From Paenibacillus odorifer (GTDB taxonomy: Bacteria; Bacillota; Bacilli; Paenibacillales; Paenibacillaceae), in assembly GCF_000758725.1 (NCBI RefSeq), contig NZ_CP009428.1, positions 2,108,001 to 2,172,000 on the forward strand: a DNA stretch of 64,000 nt. Reading direction: 5' to 3'. This document shows, piece by piece, positions 26,697 to 36,324 of this stretch (the stretch's first letter is position 1; the number at the start of each line of letters is the position of its first letter). The notes under the pieces are model-generated. The model was not told the origin of the DNA, did not search any database, and worked only from the letters and a program-made list of their open reading frames with translations. The translations under genes and the position numbers were made by a program.

Positions 26697-28151
26697 ATGA
26701 GCAGCAATCTTGTAACCAATACGTATCCGATTCCCGAGCTTCCCCAGATTCCCGAGCGGACTTTTACAATCACGGATTATGGGGCGGAAGAGGGTGGATT
26801 AACGCTATGTACCTCTGCTATTCAGGCTGCACTGGACGCCTGCGCTGCAGCGGGAGGCGGAAAGGTTGTTATTCCCGCTGGTATCTGGCGCACAGGACCT
26901 CTTACTTTGCATAGTCGAATTAATCTGTATGTAGACAAGGGAGCATTGGTGCAGTTTGATCCTGATCATACCTTGTATCCGCTACTTTCTTCCCATTATG
27001 AGGGGAATGCCGGCTGGCGCTGTCAGGCTCCGCTCGATGGAGAAGGCTTAAGCGATGTGGCAATAACCGGTGAGGGAATATTCGACGGCAGCGGTGAAGG
27101 CTGGCGTCCAGTGAAGCGGTTTAAGATGACCGAGAAGCAATGGGAGCGTTTGATCGAATCTGGAGGAGTACTTGATCCCCAGGGCGAAGTATGGTGGCCT
27201 TCCCGGGAAGCCATGGAAGGTGAGGACTTCTGCCGGAAGCTGTGGGACAAGGGAGAAACTAGTATGGAGGCTTATCTGCCTGCTCGTACGTATCTGCGTC
27301 CGACGTTACTTAGCCTGCGCAACTGCCGGCGTGTGCTGCTGGAAGGGCCGACCTTCCAGAATTCACCTGCTTGGTGTCTTCATCCCATTGGTTGCGAACA
27401 GATTACCGTACGAAATGTTCAGGTACGTAATCCTTGGTATTCGCAGAACGGGGATGGCCTTGATTTGGAATCCTGCACGCATGCTCTAGTTGAGCACAGC
27501 AGCTTTGATGTGGGTGATGACGCCATCTGTCTCAAATCAGGCAAGGATGAGGAAGGCCGTAAGTGGGGAATGCCCTGCCAGTATATTACCATCCGGAATT
27601 GCACGGTATATCACGGACATGGAGGCGTTGTGATCGGCAGCGAGATGTCCGGAGGTGTACATGCAGTTCGAGTTAGTGACTGCCTGTTCATCGGCACGGA
27701 CATCGGCCTGCGGTTCAAAAGCACCCGGGGAAGAGGCGGTGTGGTGGAGGATATTGTAATGGAGAATATCAACATGACCGGCATCATCCACGAGGCTGTA
27801 TCCTTTCATATGTTCTATGCAGGGGTTGAAGGATCGGAAGGGTATGACGAGCAGTTATTTTCGGTTACAGAGGAAACTCCGCAATTTCGGAAGATTACCC
27901 TGAAGAACATTGTGTGCCATGGTGCGGCAACCGCTCTACTGGTTAACGGGCTGCCGGAGATGCCGCTTGCTGATCTAACCATTGAAAAATTCCACGCAGT
28001 GAGTGACCGGGGAATTGTGCTGCGGCATGCTACGGGGCTTAAGCTGGATCGTATCCGGTTGCAGACTTCGGAAATGCCGAAGATAACAGCGCATAGATGC
28101 AGCCACGTCACGCTCACTAATTCCGAAGATTTGACGATCACAGAGAGATAA
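26697..28151 (+). CDS. Glycoside hydrolase family 28 (polygalacturonase-like)
   Basis: A 484-residue parallel beta-helix enzyme. The GH28 signature residues are present: NGDGLDLESC and GDDAICLKSGKDEEG carry the catalytic Asp residues, GHGGVVIGSE carries the His and RFKSTRGRGG the substrate-binding Arg-Lys. N-terminal ITDYGAEEGG is the usual opening of the family. No signal peptide, so it is likely an exo-acting or oligogalacturonide-specific intracellular enzyme of the YteQ-like or rhamnogalacturonan type. AGGAGGAGG sits 8-10 bases before the ATG. It follows the GH43 gene closely. Confidence 0.93.
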   Translation: MSSNLVTNTYPIPELPQIPERTFTITDYGAEEGGLTLCTSAIQAALDACAAAGGGKVVIPAGIWRTGPLTLHSRINLYVDKGALVQFDPDHTLYPLLSSHYEGNAGWRCQAPLDGEGLSDVAITGEGIFDGSGEGWRPVKRFKMTEKQWERLIESGGVLDPQGEVWWPSREAMEGEDFCRKLWDKGETSMEAYLPARTYLRPTLLSLRNCRRVLLEGPTFQNSPAWCLHPIGCEQITVRNVQVRNPWYSQNGDGLDLESCTHALVEHSSFDVGDDAICLKSGKDEEGRKWGMPCQYITIRNCTVYHGHGGVVIGSEMSGGVHAVRVSDCLFIGTDIGLRFKSTRGRGGVVEDIVMENINMTGIIHEAVSFHMFYAGVEGSEGYDEQLFSVTEETPQFRKITLKNIVCHGAATALLVNGLPEMPLADLTIEKFHAVSDRGIVLRHATGLKLDRIRLQTSEMPKITAHRCSHVTLTNSEDLTITER

Positions 28152-28157
28152 AAAATT

Positions 28158-29039
28158 CTATGGATGATGGAAATCCGTCTTGAACTTCCGTGGGTGTGAC
28201 CTTGCTTCTTTTCGGTATTGGAGCGGGGTCAGACCGGTTGATTTTTTGAATGTTTTATTGAAATGGGAAAGATGTTCAAATCCGACAGCGGAGGCGATCT
28301 CCTGGATTTTGCCTGTAGATCCGACAAGCAGGCGTTCGGCTTCCCTTACACGGACATGAACGATGTATTCCCGAAAGTGAAAACCCGTCAATCGGTGAAA
28401 TACCCGGCTCAAGTATGAAGGACTAATGTAAAAATTACTTGCAGTTTCTTCCAGAGTAAGGGCCTCACGGTAGTGATCACGGATATAGGTGGCTACATCA
28501 GTTACTAGATGATGGAGCGGATGTTTCGTCCCTCCAGCTTGTGAGATACTCTCTGAACGCTGAAGGAGAATCATCAGCTCGGCGAATAAAGCGATTACGC
28601 TGGTTTCGTAATACGGTCGCTGTAACCGGCATTCTTCCAGCATCCGGTTCATTAGGATTTCCGCTTCGTCCTGCTCGCGCAGGGTCAGCTTGAACAAGCG
28701 GTACCCGCGGTCATGAAACCAGATGGCTTCATTCTGCAGGGAAGGCGGTAGAAGAGCAGGATCATAGTTGATCAGAATCCGCTCGAACTCGGCTACTTCC
28801 GAGCTTGCTGTGGAATGAAGCTCCCGGCCGGAGATAAGAATAAGCTCACCCTTATGAACCGTAATGACTCGGTCGTCCACAAAGTATACCCGCTCCCCTT
28901 GTATCAGATAGTACAGCTCGGCTAAGTCATGGCTGTGGGGACGTGGCATAGCAGTGATGCCTTTACGTTTCATATGTTGGATGCTGTAGCGGTCTTCTTC
29001 AATATGATATTTGTGATTGGGGCTAGTCAGGCTAGTCAT
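28158..29039 (-). CDS. AraC family regulator with cupin sensor domain
   Basis: A 293-residue cytoplasmic regulator. An N-terminal cupin (HSHDLAELYYLIQGERVYFV, then HKGELILISGRELHS) can bind a sugar ligand; the C-terminal double helix-turn-helix is seen in LTLEETASNFYISPSYLSRV and IQEIASAVGFEHLSHFNKTF. GAGGAG precedes the ATG. It is divergent from the pectinesterase gene and convergent with the GH28 gene, so it probably controls the pectin genes on either side. It is the only cytoplasmic transcription factor in the locus. Confidence 0.92.
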   Translation of the reverse strand: MTSLTSPNHKYHIEEDRYSIQHMKRKGITAMPRPHSHDLAELYYLIQGERVYFVDDRVITVHKGELILISGRELHSTASSEVAEFERILINYDPALLPPSLQNEAIWFHDRGYRLFKLTLREQDEAEILMNRMLEECRLQRPYYETSVIALFAELMILLQRSESISQAGGTKHPLHHLVTDVATYIRDHYREALTLEETASNFYISPSYLSRVFHRLTGFHFREYIVHVRVREAERLLVGSTGKIQEIASAVGFEHLSHFNKTFKKSTGLTPLQYRKEARSHPRKFKTDFHHP

Positions 29040-29112
29040 AATTCTCCTCTTCTCTTACGAAGCGTTACGGTTATTATAGAATAAACTCAGGTTGATAGGA
29101 AAGGAGCCGCAG

Positions 29113-30003
29113 ATGTTAATTACAGTCTCTAAGAGTGTCGACGAAGGATTCAGTAGTCTACAGGCAGCGTTGGATTCAATTCCACAGGAACACAAGGAAG
29201 AAGTGACGATCCGTATCAAACCCGGCATTTACGAGGAAAAAATTACAGTGAAACAGGGAACGCCTCCGGTTCTGCTATTGGGGGAAGACACGAATTCCAC
29301 CATCATTACCTGGTCAGACAACGCCCATACTTTAGGTCCGGACGGAGAGCCGCTTGGTACGTTCAAATCCGGCACCTTGAATGTATTCGCTGAGCATTTC
29401 ACGGCTGAAAATCTGACCATTCGAAATGCATCAGGTCCCGGCACTGGCCAGGCGGTGGCTGCTTTTGTTGATGCTGGTCATGCTGTATTCCGGCGTGTAC
29501 GCCTGCTGGGTGATCAGGATACTTTGTATACAGGGCAAGGGAAGCAATATTATAACGAATGCTACATTGAAGGCGATGTGGATTATATTTTTGGCGCGGC
29601 TACGGCTTTGTTTGAACGTTGCCGGCTGCATAACAAGCGTTCCAGAGGATATATTACAGCCGCATCAACGCCTGAAGACGCATCGTTTGGTTATGTATTC
29701 CTCGATTGTGAAATTACTGGCGGTCAAGGTGTAAGTGAAGTGTATCTTGGCCGACCTTGGCGCCCTTATGCACATGTGGCTTTTATCCGCACCGTCATGG
29801 ACAGTTCGATTATCGGGGAAGGCTGGCATAATTGGGGACAGCCGGACAGGGAGGAAACTAGCCGCTATGAAGAATATGGCAGCAGTGGACCGGGAGCTAA
29901 TCCCGAAGCCAGAGCTGCATGGTCGCGGCAGCTGATTCCACAGGAAGCTGCGGAGTATAGGGTGCTGTCCGTGCTTGATGGCTGGCATCCTGAAGGATAT
30001 TAA
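29113..30003 (+). CDS. Carbohydrate esterase family 8 pectinesterase
   Basis: A 296-residue right-handed beta-helix enzyme that removes methyl esters from galacturonan. Catalytic residues are in GDQDTLYTG (D136) and GDVDYIFGA (D157), with the Gln-rich turn GQAVAAFVD and the arginine in YLGRPWRPYA. No signal peptide, in contrast with secreted pectinesterases, so it probably acts on imported methylated oligogalacturonides. ATG 29113 is chosen because AAAGGAG lies just before it; a TTG at 29092 is in frame but has no signal. It starts an operon with the esterase and GH105 genes. Confidence 0.93.
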   Translation: MLITVSKSVDEGFSSLQAALDSIPQEHKEEVTIRIKPGIYEEKITVKQGTPPVLLLGEDTNSTIITWSDNAHTLGPDGEPLGTFKSGTLNVFAEHFTAENLTIRNASGPGTGQAVAAFVDAGHAVFRRVRLLGDQDTLYTGQGKQYYNECYIEGDVDYIFGAATALFERCRLHNKRSRGYITAASTPEDASFGYVFLDCEITGGQGVSEVYLGRPWRPYAHVAFIRTVMDSSIIGEGWHNWGQPDREETSRYEEYGSSGPGANPEARAAWSRQLIPQEAAEYRVLSVLDGWHPEGY

Positions 30004-30020
30004 GGGAAGGAGCACTTCGG

Positions 30021-31043
30021 ATGGAGCCTCTGGAACAATACATGAAAGAACTATCTGGTTCAGCTCAACGCAACTCGGCTTTCAGCAAAGATATACCCTT
30101 TCAGCAATGGCGCGATGAGCTTACCGCAGCATTTACGGAGCGATTAGGTGGCTTTCCAGAAATAGCTGAGGAGCTGCAACCGGTTCTGCTGGAACGTACA
30201 GTCTGCTCCGGGTATACCCGTGAACGTATAGAGATAACTACCTATGAAGGGTTGCGCATGCCGCTGTATCTTTTGATCCCGGATCAGCCGTTCTCTACCC
30301 CTGCCCCTGCCGTTCTTGCCATTCATGGACATGGCTATGGAAGCCGGGAGATCGTAGGCTTGAATCCGGACGGATCGGATCGGCAGGGAGATCCCGGGCT
30401 GCACAAGGACTTCGCTGTTTCACTGGTAAAACAGGGTTTTGTAGTGGCAGCTCCGGAGCTGTTCGGCTTTGGCGACAGACGACTGGAAGAAGACCTAACA
30501 AGCGGGGAGCCTGGACGTAATTCCTGCTTCCGCCTGTCATCAGCATTGTTGATGGTTGGGAAGACGATGGCCGGCTACCGTATCTACGAAACCATGCGGG
30601 CACTGGATTATTTGCAGACAAGAAAAGAGGTTGAGAGCGAACGGATTGGAATTATGGGTATTTCCGGTGGAGGACTGGTAGCTGGCTTCACAGCTGCACT
30701 TGACGAACGAATCGCTTGTGCGGTCGTAAGCGGGTATGCCAATACTTTCGTGGACAGTATTCTGACACGCAATCATTGCCTTGACAATTATATTCCAGGG
30801 ATTTTGCTGGAAGCGGAGATGCCTGATCTACTGGGCCTCATTGCCCCACGTGGCCTGTTCCTCGAATCGGGAGATGCCGATCATCTGTTTGGCCCGCGCG
30901 GAACAAAATTTGCTTTAACCCAGTTGCAGACGATTTACAGGTCGGCGAATCATATCGGACAGGTAGAGGCGGACTTCTTCACCGGAGGTCATGAGATTCA
31001 TGGTGAACCAGCCTTTGCCTGGCTGCGCAAGCAGCTCACCTGA
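30021..31043 (+). CDS. Alpha/beta hydrolase, probable acetyl esterase
   Basis: A 340-residue alpha/beta hydrolase of the dienelactone hydrolase / Abhydrolase_7 type. The core starts at APAVLAIHGHGYGSREIVG (oxyanion region), the nucleophile is S215 in GIMGISGGG, the acid Asp is in LESGDADHLFG and the His is in GGHEIHGEP. Family members near sugar-degrading genes often remove acetyl groups from xylan or pectin. It is cytoplasmic and sits 17 bases after the pectinesterase gene, so deacetylation of pectic oligosaccharides is the likely role; the exact substrate is not shown. Confidence 0.82.
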   Translation: MEPLEQYMKELSGSAQRNSAFSKDIPFQQWRDELTAAFTERLGGFPEIAEELQPVLLERTVCSGYTRERIEITTYEGLRMPLYLLIPDQPFSTPAPAVLAIHGHGYGSREIVGLNPDGSDRQGDPGLHKDFAVSLVKQGFVVAAPELFGFGDRRLEEDLTSGEPGRNSCFRLSSALLMVGKTMAGYRIYETMRALDYLQTRKEVESERIGIMGISGGGLVAGFTAALDERIACAVVSGYANTFVDSILTRNHCLDNYIPGILLEAEMPDLLGLIAPRGLFLESGDADHLFGPRGTKFALTQLQTIYRSANHIGQVEADFFTGGHEIHGEPAFAWLRKQLT

Positions 31044-31090
31044 GCATAAGATTAGACTTCATATGGATGACAAACGAAGGAGGAATAAGG

Positions 31091-32218
31091 ATGTCTATAA
31101 CTGAAGCAACAACCGTTCGCTTGTCCAGTAAAATTGCGAATACGATTCTTAGAGGGTGCAACAAGCAGGGAGAGCATGAATATGTGCTGGAAAGATGGGC
31201 GTATGTTCCGGGCATGTTGCTGATGGCAATGGCCCGGGCGGGTGTTCAGCTCCACCAGTCTGAGTATGTCTCCTTTATGGAGCGGCATATGGACACATTT
31301 ATTGGAGATGATGGTTCCATCCGTACCTACAGGCTGGAAGAATATAATCTGGACCAGATTAACGAGGGGAAAAACCTGTTCCTGCTATACCAGAAAACCG
31401 GAGAAAAACGGTATGCTGAAGCAGCCCATTTGCTGGCCGCACAGCTTATTGGACATCCCCGCACCTCCGAAGGGGGATTCTGGCATAAGAAGGTATACCC
31501 TTTCCAGATGTGGCTGGACGGGCTGTACATGGCATCGCCATTCCTAGCGGAATACGGCAAGGTCTTTCAACGACCTGAACTGATTGACGAAGCGGCGCAT
31601 CAGCTGCTGCTGGTTGAGCGACGGACCCGTGATCCACGGACCGGCCTGCTCTATCATGGCTGGGATGAATCCAAAGAGCAGGAATGGGCTGACTCGTCTA
31701 CCGGATTGTCCTCTCATTTCTGGAGTCGGGCGATGGGATGGTATGCGATGGCTGTGGTTGATTGCCTGGAGCATTTTCCGCTCACTCATCCGCAGCGGGG
31801 GACGATCATTGGCATTTTCCAGCGGATGTGCGGCGCGCTTCTGGAGGTTCAAGACAAGGAGACTGGCCTCTGGTACCAGGTGTTAGATCAAGCGGGGAGA
31901 AAAGGCAATTATCTTGAAGCTTCCGGCTCGTGCATGTTTGTTTATGCGATGGCTAAGGGACTAAGATTAGGTTATCTGGAACCCTCTTTTATAGAGGCGA
32001 TGTTGCAAGGATATGAAGGCATTCTGACGCATTTGACTGAAGAGGATGAACAAGGTGTTCACTTGCACCAGATTTGTCATGGAGCGGGTCTGAGCAAAGA
32101 CCGTAATGGCTCATACGATTACTATATCTCTGAGGACGTACTGTCGGATGTGCCTATGGGCGTCGCTCCATTGTTATTAGCATCACTTGAAGTGGAACGG
32201 TACCAAGCTGAAAAATAA
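31091..32218 (+). CDS. Glycoside hydrolase family 105, unsaturated glucuronyl/galacturonyl hydrolase
   Basis: A 375-residue (alpha/alpha)6 barrel enzyme of the YteR/YesR group. It removes the unsaturated uronic acid left by pectate or rhamnogalacturonan lyases. The catalytic Asp is D143 in MWLDGLYMASP, matching the D143 described for B. subtilis YteR; SSHFWSRAMGWYAMAVV is the conserved barrel motif. GAAGGAGG before ATG 31091 fixes the start; ATG 31067 lies upstream without signal. It is the last gene of the CE8-esterase-GH105 operon and is followed by a strong terminator. Confidence 0.93.
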   Translation: MSITEATTVRLSSKIANTILRGCNKQGEHEYVLERWAYVPGMLLMAMARAGVQLHQSEYVSFMERHMDTFIGDDGSIRTYRLEEYNLDQINEGKNLFLLYQKTGEKRYAEAAHLLAAQLIGHPRTSEGGFWHKKVYPFQMWLDGLYMASPFLAEYGKVFQRPELIDEAAHQLLLVERRTRDPRTGLLYHGWDESKEQEWADSSTGLSSHFWSRAMGWYAMAVVDCLEHFPLTHPQRGTIIGIFQRMCGALLEVQDKETGLWYQVLDQAGRKGNYLEASGSCMFVYAMAKGLRLGYLEPSFIEAMLQGYEGILTHLTEEDEQGVHLHQICHGAGLSKDRNGSYDYYISEDVLSDVPMGVAPLLLASLEVERYQAEK

Positions 32219-32223
32219 CAGAA

Positions 32224-32268
32224 GCCCAATCATTCCCTAAGAAATGGAATGATTGGGCCTTTTTTTGC
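32224..32268 (+). terminator. Intrinsic terminator after GH105 gene
   Basis: GCCCAATCATTCC (32224-32236) pairs perfectly with GGAATGATTGGGC (32246-32258), followed by a run of seven or more T. It ends the pectinesterase operon and faces the convergent cupin gene. Confidence 0.9.
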
Positions 32269-32285
32269 TGCCAGATATATATTTA

Positions 32286-32606
32286 TTAGCGTTTCAGCAG
32301 ATCCTCGCGGATTGGTGTAAAGACATCGAGCAGCGCGGAGTCTGCTTCCAATGCGGTTACACCGTGCTTTGCATCTGGCGGTATGGCAATACTTTGCCCC
32401 GCGGTTACCTTATGCTTCTCGCCGTCAATACGAAATTCAAAGCTTCCACGCAGACAGTAGCTCATCTGCTCGTGAGGATGGCTATGCTCATAGCCCTCGG
32501 CTCCCTTTTCGAAATGAACCTCCATCATCATCAGACTGGCTGCAGCATTCAAGATACAGCGTTTAACTCCCGGTTCTGCTGGTTCCCATACTCCAAGATT
32601 GCTCAT
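32286..32606 (-). CDS. KdgF-like cupin
   Basis: A 106-residue single-domain cupin. Metal-binding motif 1 is HSHPHEQMSYCLRGSFEF and motif 2 is AIPPDAKHG. KdgF linearises the unsaturated monosaccharide produced when GH105 or lyases act on pectin or alginate, feeding the 2-keto-3-deoxygluconate pathway. The location between GH105 and a lyase-like gene supports this role. GGAGGAAG precedes the ATG. It lies 26 bases downstream of the heparinase-like gene on the same strand and is likely co-transcribed. Confidence 0.8.
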   Translation of the reverse strand: MSNLGVWEPAEPGVKRCILNAAASLMMMEVHFEKGAEGYEHSHPHEQMSYCLRGSFEFRIDGEKHKVTAGQSIAIPPDAKHGVTALEADSALLDVFTPIREDLLKR

Positions 32607-32632
32607 GTTCTAATCTTCCTCCTTCTATATAG

Positions 32633-35173
32633 TTATCGGGGCATGGCGATGTGAATTTTGCCTGCCTCAATTCTTAATTGGGTTGGTTCAGGTTGCCCGG
32701 ACGTTGACTCAGGTTCCCCGAGCAGCCTAAGCGGTCCGAGACCCGGAACAGTAACAAGGCGTTCCTCCTTGGTGCCGTTGATGGCGGCGATAAACCATTT
32801 TCCATCCGTACGGGATATCCTGTACAAGCGTACTCCTTCGACAGCCTCTTCATAATCAAGCTGTTCAAGCTGTAGTGAAGGAGCATCTTCTGTCCGGGGA
32901 TGAAGCAGAATGACGTAGTCGCTTGTACCACCATAAACACGGAAATGTTGCTGCTCTGCCAGCGGATAATTCCCGGCTACAGCGCCTTCTCCCATTGTAA
33001 TCACTGGAAGTTCTGGCTCGGCGATATAAGCGCTTAGGTGCTTGCCGTTCAGGCAAGCTGCATCAATGGATTGCTCCATTATACTTGCATCAGTACTGAG
33101 TGTATGCAGATTCCAGACGCTGTTCGATGCTCCCTCGATTCGATCCCATATCAAGTAGACGTTAAAGCCTGCTTTAATGAATAAGAAATTCCGCTCATAT
33201 TCCCTGGCGTTAGCATCTGGAATAAGACTGCTGGCATGATCTAACTCTTCTGAGAAGCGTACTTCCTTGCAAGTGCTTTGCAGTGGCCCATTGGCAAAAT
33301 TTCCGAATGAATCGGTAAATTGGACAACATTATGAGCTGCGCTGGATACATACCAATGCCGATCCCCGTTATAATAACCTCCCGTTCCAGAATCAAGGGT
33401 TACTGGAACACCATCTGCCCAGATGGAGAAGTGCCCTTCATCGTGATGAGCGTGATAAGTCAGCGGTGAAGCCTCGTAGATTGCATAATGCTGAAGGTTC
33501 TGTTCTCCGTTGCGGAAGATGACATAACCGATATCGGGATAATGTACGGAGTCGAGTGCAGGCCTTTGTTCTGCTAAATCGGGCTGTGGATATAACAGCG
33601 CGACCAGAGGCAGAGGAAATGCGCCACTATCCTCAATCGGTTCTCCGCCGTGCTTCCACGTCCAGAGCATTTCCCCGGCAAGCTGGGGGTCTTCGTCCAT
33701 ATAGAATGGGGCAGCGTATCCAAGCAGGCGAAACCATTGTTCCTGCACATTGGCATCGCCGACCGCTGGTGTAAGCAGGATGGGGGAGCCAGAAGAGCCT
33801 CCTTGAATAATATCGGGTGCAGTCACTGTGCCGATTAGGAAACGGTACACGCCCTTTACCTTTTCATGCTTGAAATAATCAATGCCCTTCAAACGCTTTA
33901 ATAGGACGAAGAAGAGAAAATAGCGATGCAATACTGCGCCATGGTAACGAATATTTTCTGGCCACGCGCCGTCTGAATCCACCACTTCTGCCAGCTGCCA
34001 GTTGATGACAGAGAGGGCATGATCAAGATATGCCTCACTTTGTTTTTCATTGGGAAAGAGGAGGGCATATACACCCAGTCCGGTTGCCCGGTCGGCATTC
34101 CAATTACTGCGTTTTCCTCCCTTTTCATCTGGAAAGGTCTCCAGATCAAACCGGTAGTAGTGGGTATCCATCATCATGTCTGCGATATACCGGAAATGAG
34201 CGAGAAGTTCAGTTTCTTCACCAGTGAGGAATACACTGCTGCCAGCAATCTGATCGTAGATTACCGAAGCAGCAGCGAGCCCCCTCCCGATATGCACCGC
34301 GCCGTAAGTATCATCGTCATGCCAGCCGTCTCTACGGAAAATATCCATGCCTACCCGCATATCGGCAAGCATGTACTGGAGCTTTTGCTTGGCTCGAACC
34401 GCAAATTCACTTTCACCCGTGATCATATACATATTGGCGTCCGCTCCCGTAGCCTCCAGCAGGTAGGCCCAATTGGTAAGCGTCGGCCGATTAAAAAGCG
34501 GGGAGAGCAGCTCAGTTCCTAACGGCTGCCCCGCAGCATTTAGAAAATGGACCCCGATGCAGATTCCTTCGTCTAGAGGAACTTCCAGACTGAGTGCTGT
34601 CTGCACGCTGTAATGATCTCCTTCGTATACAGGTATGGTCTCTCCATAATGAAGGATTGTCAATCCCTTCACTTCCTCATTACTGATGCAGATACATTGC
34701 AAATCGTCTGCCAGACTAGCGCCAGATGGAGTCACACCAGATGGCTGAAGACCCTGCTGCCAGCTGGCCAATTTCTCTAGATATACTTTGCTTCCGTTTT
34801 CTCGGTCCTGACTCCACCCCAGCATCCCAGATTCTAGACCGCCATTCGCTAGTTCAACCGGCAAGCCAAGCTGCGAATGAGTCAGACGCAAGCCCCCGAT
34901 GCGTGCCGTGCCCTTTCCCCGAATCTGTACAGAAAGCTTCAGGAAGGCCGTACTGGGAGGGGTTTTAAAAACAAAGGGTTCTACCCGGAACACGCCGAGT
35001 TTATGGAGTGGCGCAGCAGCTTCTCGGCTGGCAAATTGTTCAGATAGCTGCCGTTGTCTTTCGTACTCTTGCCGGACCTTGGGAAGCTGTTCGATTCTAA
35101 GGCGTATGCCCTCCAGCTCTCCTTCGGTATAACATCCGAAGGGGCGTGTACAGCCACCATATGCTGAAATCAT
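32633..35173 (-). CDS. Heparinase II/III-like polysaccharide lyase
   Basis: An 846-residue protein. A middle (alpha/alpha) toroid region (about 260-500, with RYHGAVLHRYFLFFVLLKRL) is followed by the heparinase II/III-like beta-sheet domain (about 540-800), whose signature YHAHHDEGHFSIWADGVPV carries the conserved His and Asp residues. The N-terminal 200 residues look like a carbohydrate-binding beta-sandwich (ARIGGLRLTHSQLGLPVELA). No signal peptide, so it would cleave imported uronic-acid oligosaccharides by beta-elimination, giving the substrate of GH105 and KdgF. The exact polymer is unknown. AAAGGAGG lies upstream of ATG 35173. Confidence 0.8.
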   Translation of the reverse strand: MISAYGGCTRPFGCYTEGELEGIRLRIEQLPKVRQEYERQRQLSEQFASREAAAPLHKLGVFRVEPFVFKTPPSTAFLKLSVQIRGKGTARIGGLRLTHSQLGLPVELANGGLESGMLGWSQDRENGSKVYLEKLASWQQGLQPSGVTPSGASLADDLQCICISNEEVKGLTILHYGETIPVYEGDHYSVQTALSLEVPLDEGICIGVHFLNAAGQPLGTELLSPLFNRPTLTNWAYLLEATGADANMYMITGESEFAVRAKQKLQYMLADMRVGMDIFRRDGWHDDDTYGAVHIGRGLAAASVIYDQIAGSSVFLTGEETELLAHFRYIADMMMDTHYYRFDLETFPDEKGGKRSNWNADRATGLGVYALLFPNEKQSEAYLDHALSVINWQLAEVVDSDGAWPENIRYHGAVLHRYFLFFVLLKRLKGIDYFKHEKVKGVYRFLIGTVTAPDIIQGGSSGSPILLTPAVGDANVQEQWFRLLGYAAPFYMDEDPQLAGEMLWTWKHGGEPIEDSGAFPLPLVALLYPQPDLAEQRPALDSVHYPDIGYVIFRNGEQNLQHYAIYEASPLTYHAHHDEGHFSIWADGVPVTLDSGTGGYYNGDRHWYVSSAAHNVVQFTDSFGNFANGPLQSTCKEVRFSEELDHASSLIPDANAREYERNFLFIKAGFNVYLIWDRIEGASNSVWNLHTLSTDASIMEQSIDAACLNGKHLSAYIAEPELPVITMGEGAVAGNYPLAEQQHFRVYGGTSDYVILLHPRTEDAPSLQLEQLDYEEAVEGVRLYRISRTDGKWFIAAINGTKEERLVTVPGLGPLRLLGEPESTSGQPEPTQLRIEAGKIHIAMPR

Positions 35174-35409
35174 CGGTAGTTCTAACCTCCTTTTAAACTT
35201 GTCATATTTCGTGGGTGAGCTTTCTCTTAATTAGTATAAACGTGGCTTTACGAAGGGCGGGATAGATAAACAAATGAAGGAAAGGGGACAAAGCAACTGA
35301 AAAAGTGAAATTCTCCCCCAAGCGCAGTCGCTTTCTCCCTAACCGTTACGAACGGATAGAATTATCATTAAGGACATAAGCTTAGTCCAATGGACAGGAG
35401 GAACAATAA

Positions 35410-36306
35410 ATGAATTTATCAAAACGTCAAATTAACGCCTGGACCTTCGTTGCTCCCAGTTTGATTCTGACGCTGGTTTTTGGAGTATATCCGATCTTTT
35501 GGGCTCTGAAGTACATGTTCTATGATTACCAGGGCTTCGGCGAACCCCTGTTTATCGGACTGGAGAATTTCGAGCGCCTATTAAGGGATCAGGAATTCTG
35601 GAAATCAGTGGTCAACACCTTTATCTACGCTGGAGGGAAGCTGCTCATCACCTTGCCATTATCATTTTTACTGGCGGTTGTCCTCAATCGTGCTTTGAAA
35701 GGGCGGCAGCTGCTAAGAGCGATTTACTTTATGCCGACCGTAATCAGTGCTTCGGTTATGGCCATCGTATTCTACGTTATCTTTAATTCATACAATGGGA
35801 TGGTTAACCAGCTATTGGTCGGCTCTGGAATTATTTCCGCTCCGATAGATTGGCTAGGGCCGAAATATGCCTTACTAACAGCTATTATGATTGCAATATG
35901 GGGGGCTATCGGTAACTATATGCTGCTCTTTATCGCTGGTTTACAGAACATTCCTGAGGATCTCTATGAGGCGGCTTCTATAGATGGAGCTGGACCCTTC
36001 AGAAAAATGTGGAACATCACCGTTCCCATGCTCGGACCTGTATTGCAAATGATCATTATGCTCGCTATTACCGCCTCCCTAAAAGGCTATGAGAGTATTA
36101 TGGTGCTTACCGAAGGCGGTCCTTATGGCAAGACGGAAGTTATGTACCTGTACCTGTATAAGCTGTTCTTCCCTGTATCCAGTGGAGGTACAAGCATTCA
36201 GCAATTTGGCTACGGTAGTGCGGTTGGTTTTGCCACAGCAGTTATTGTAGGTCTGATTACCTTAGTCTACTTTTATGTATCTAAAAAGCTAAATGATATC
36301 TATTAA
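35410..36306 (+). CDS. Carbohydrate ABC transporter permease (MalF type, second importer)
   Basis: A 298-residue permease with six predicted helices and the EAA-loop motif YEAASIDGAGPFRKMWNITVP. It begins MNLSKRQINAWTFVAPSLIL after ACAGGAGGAAC. It heads an operon of permease, permease, kinase, regulator and binding protein, all one strand. The leader 35174-35409 contains the perfect inverted repeat CCGTTacgAACGG at 35343-35355 and no gene. Confidence 0.92.
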   Translation: MNLSKRQINAWTFVAPSLILTLVFGVYPIFWALKYMFYDYQGFGEPLFIGLENFERLLRDQEFWKSVVNTFIYAGGKLLITLPLSFLLAVVLNRALKGRQLLRAIYFMPTVISASVMAIVFYVIFNSYNGMVNQLLVGSGIISAPIDWLGPKYALLTAIMIAIWGAIGNYMLLFIAGLQNIPEDLYEAASIDGAGPFRKMWNITVPMLGPVLQMIIMLAITASLKGYESIMVLTEGGPYGKTEVMYLYLYKLFFPVSSGGTSIQQFGYGSAVGFATAVIVGLITLVYFYVSKKLNDIY

Positions 36307-36324
36307 AAGAGAGGAGAATGAACA

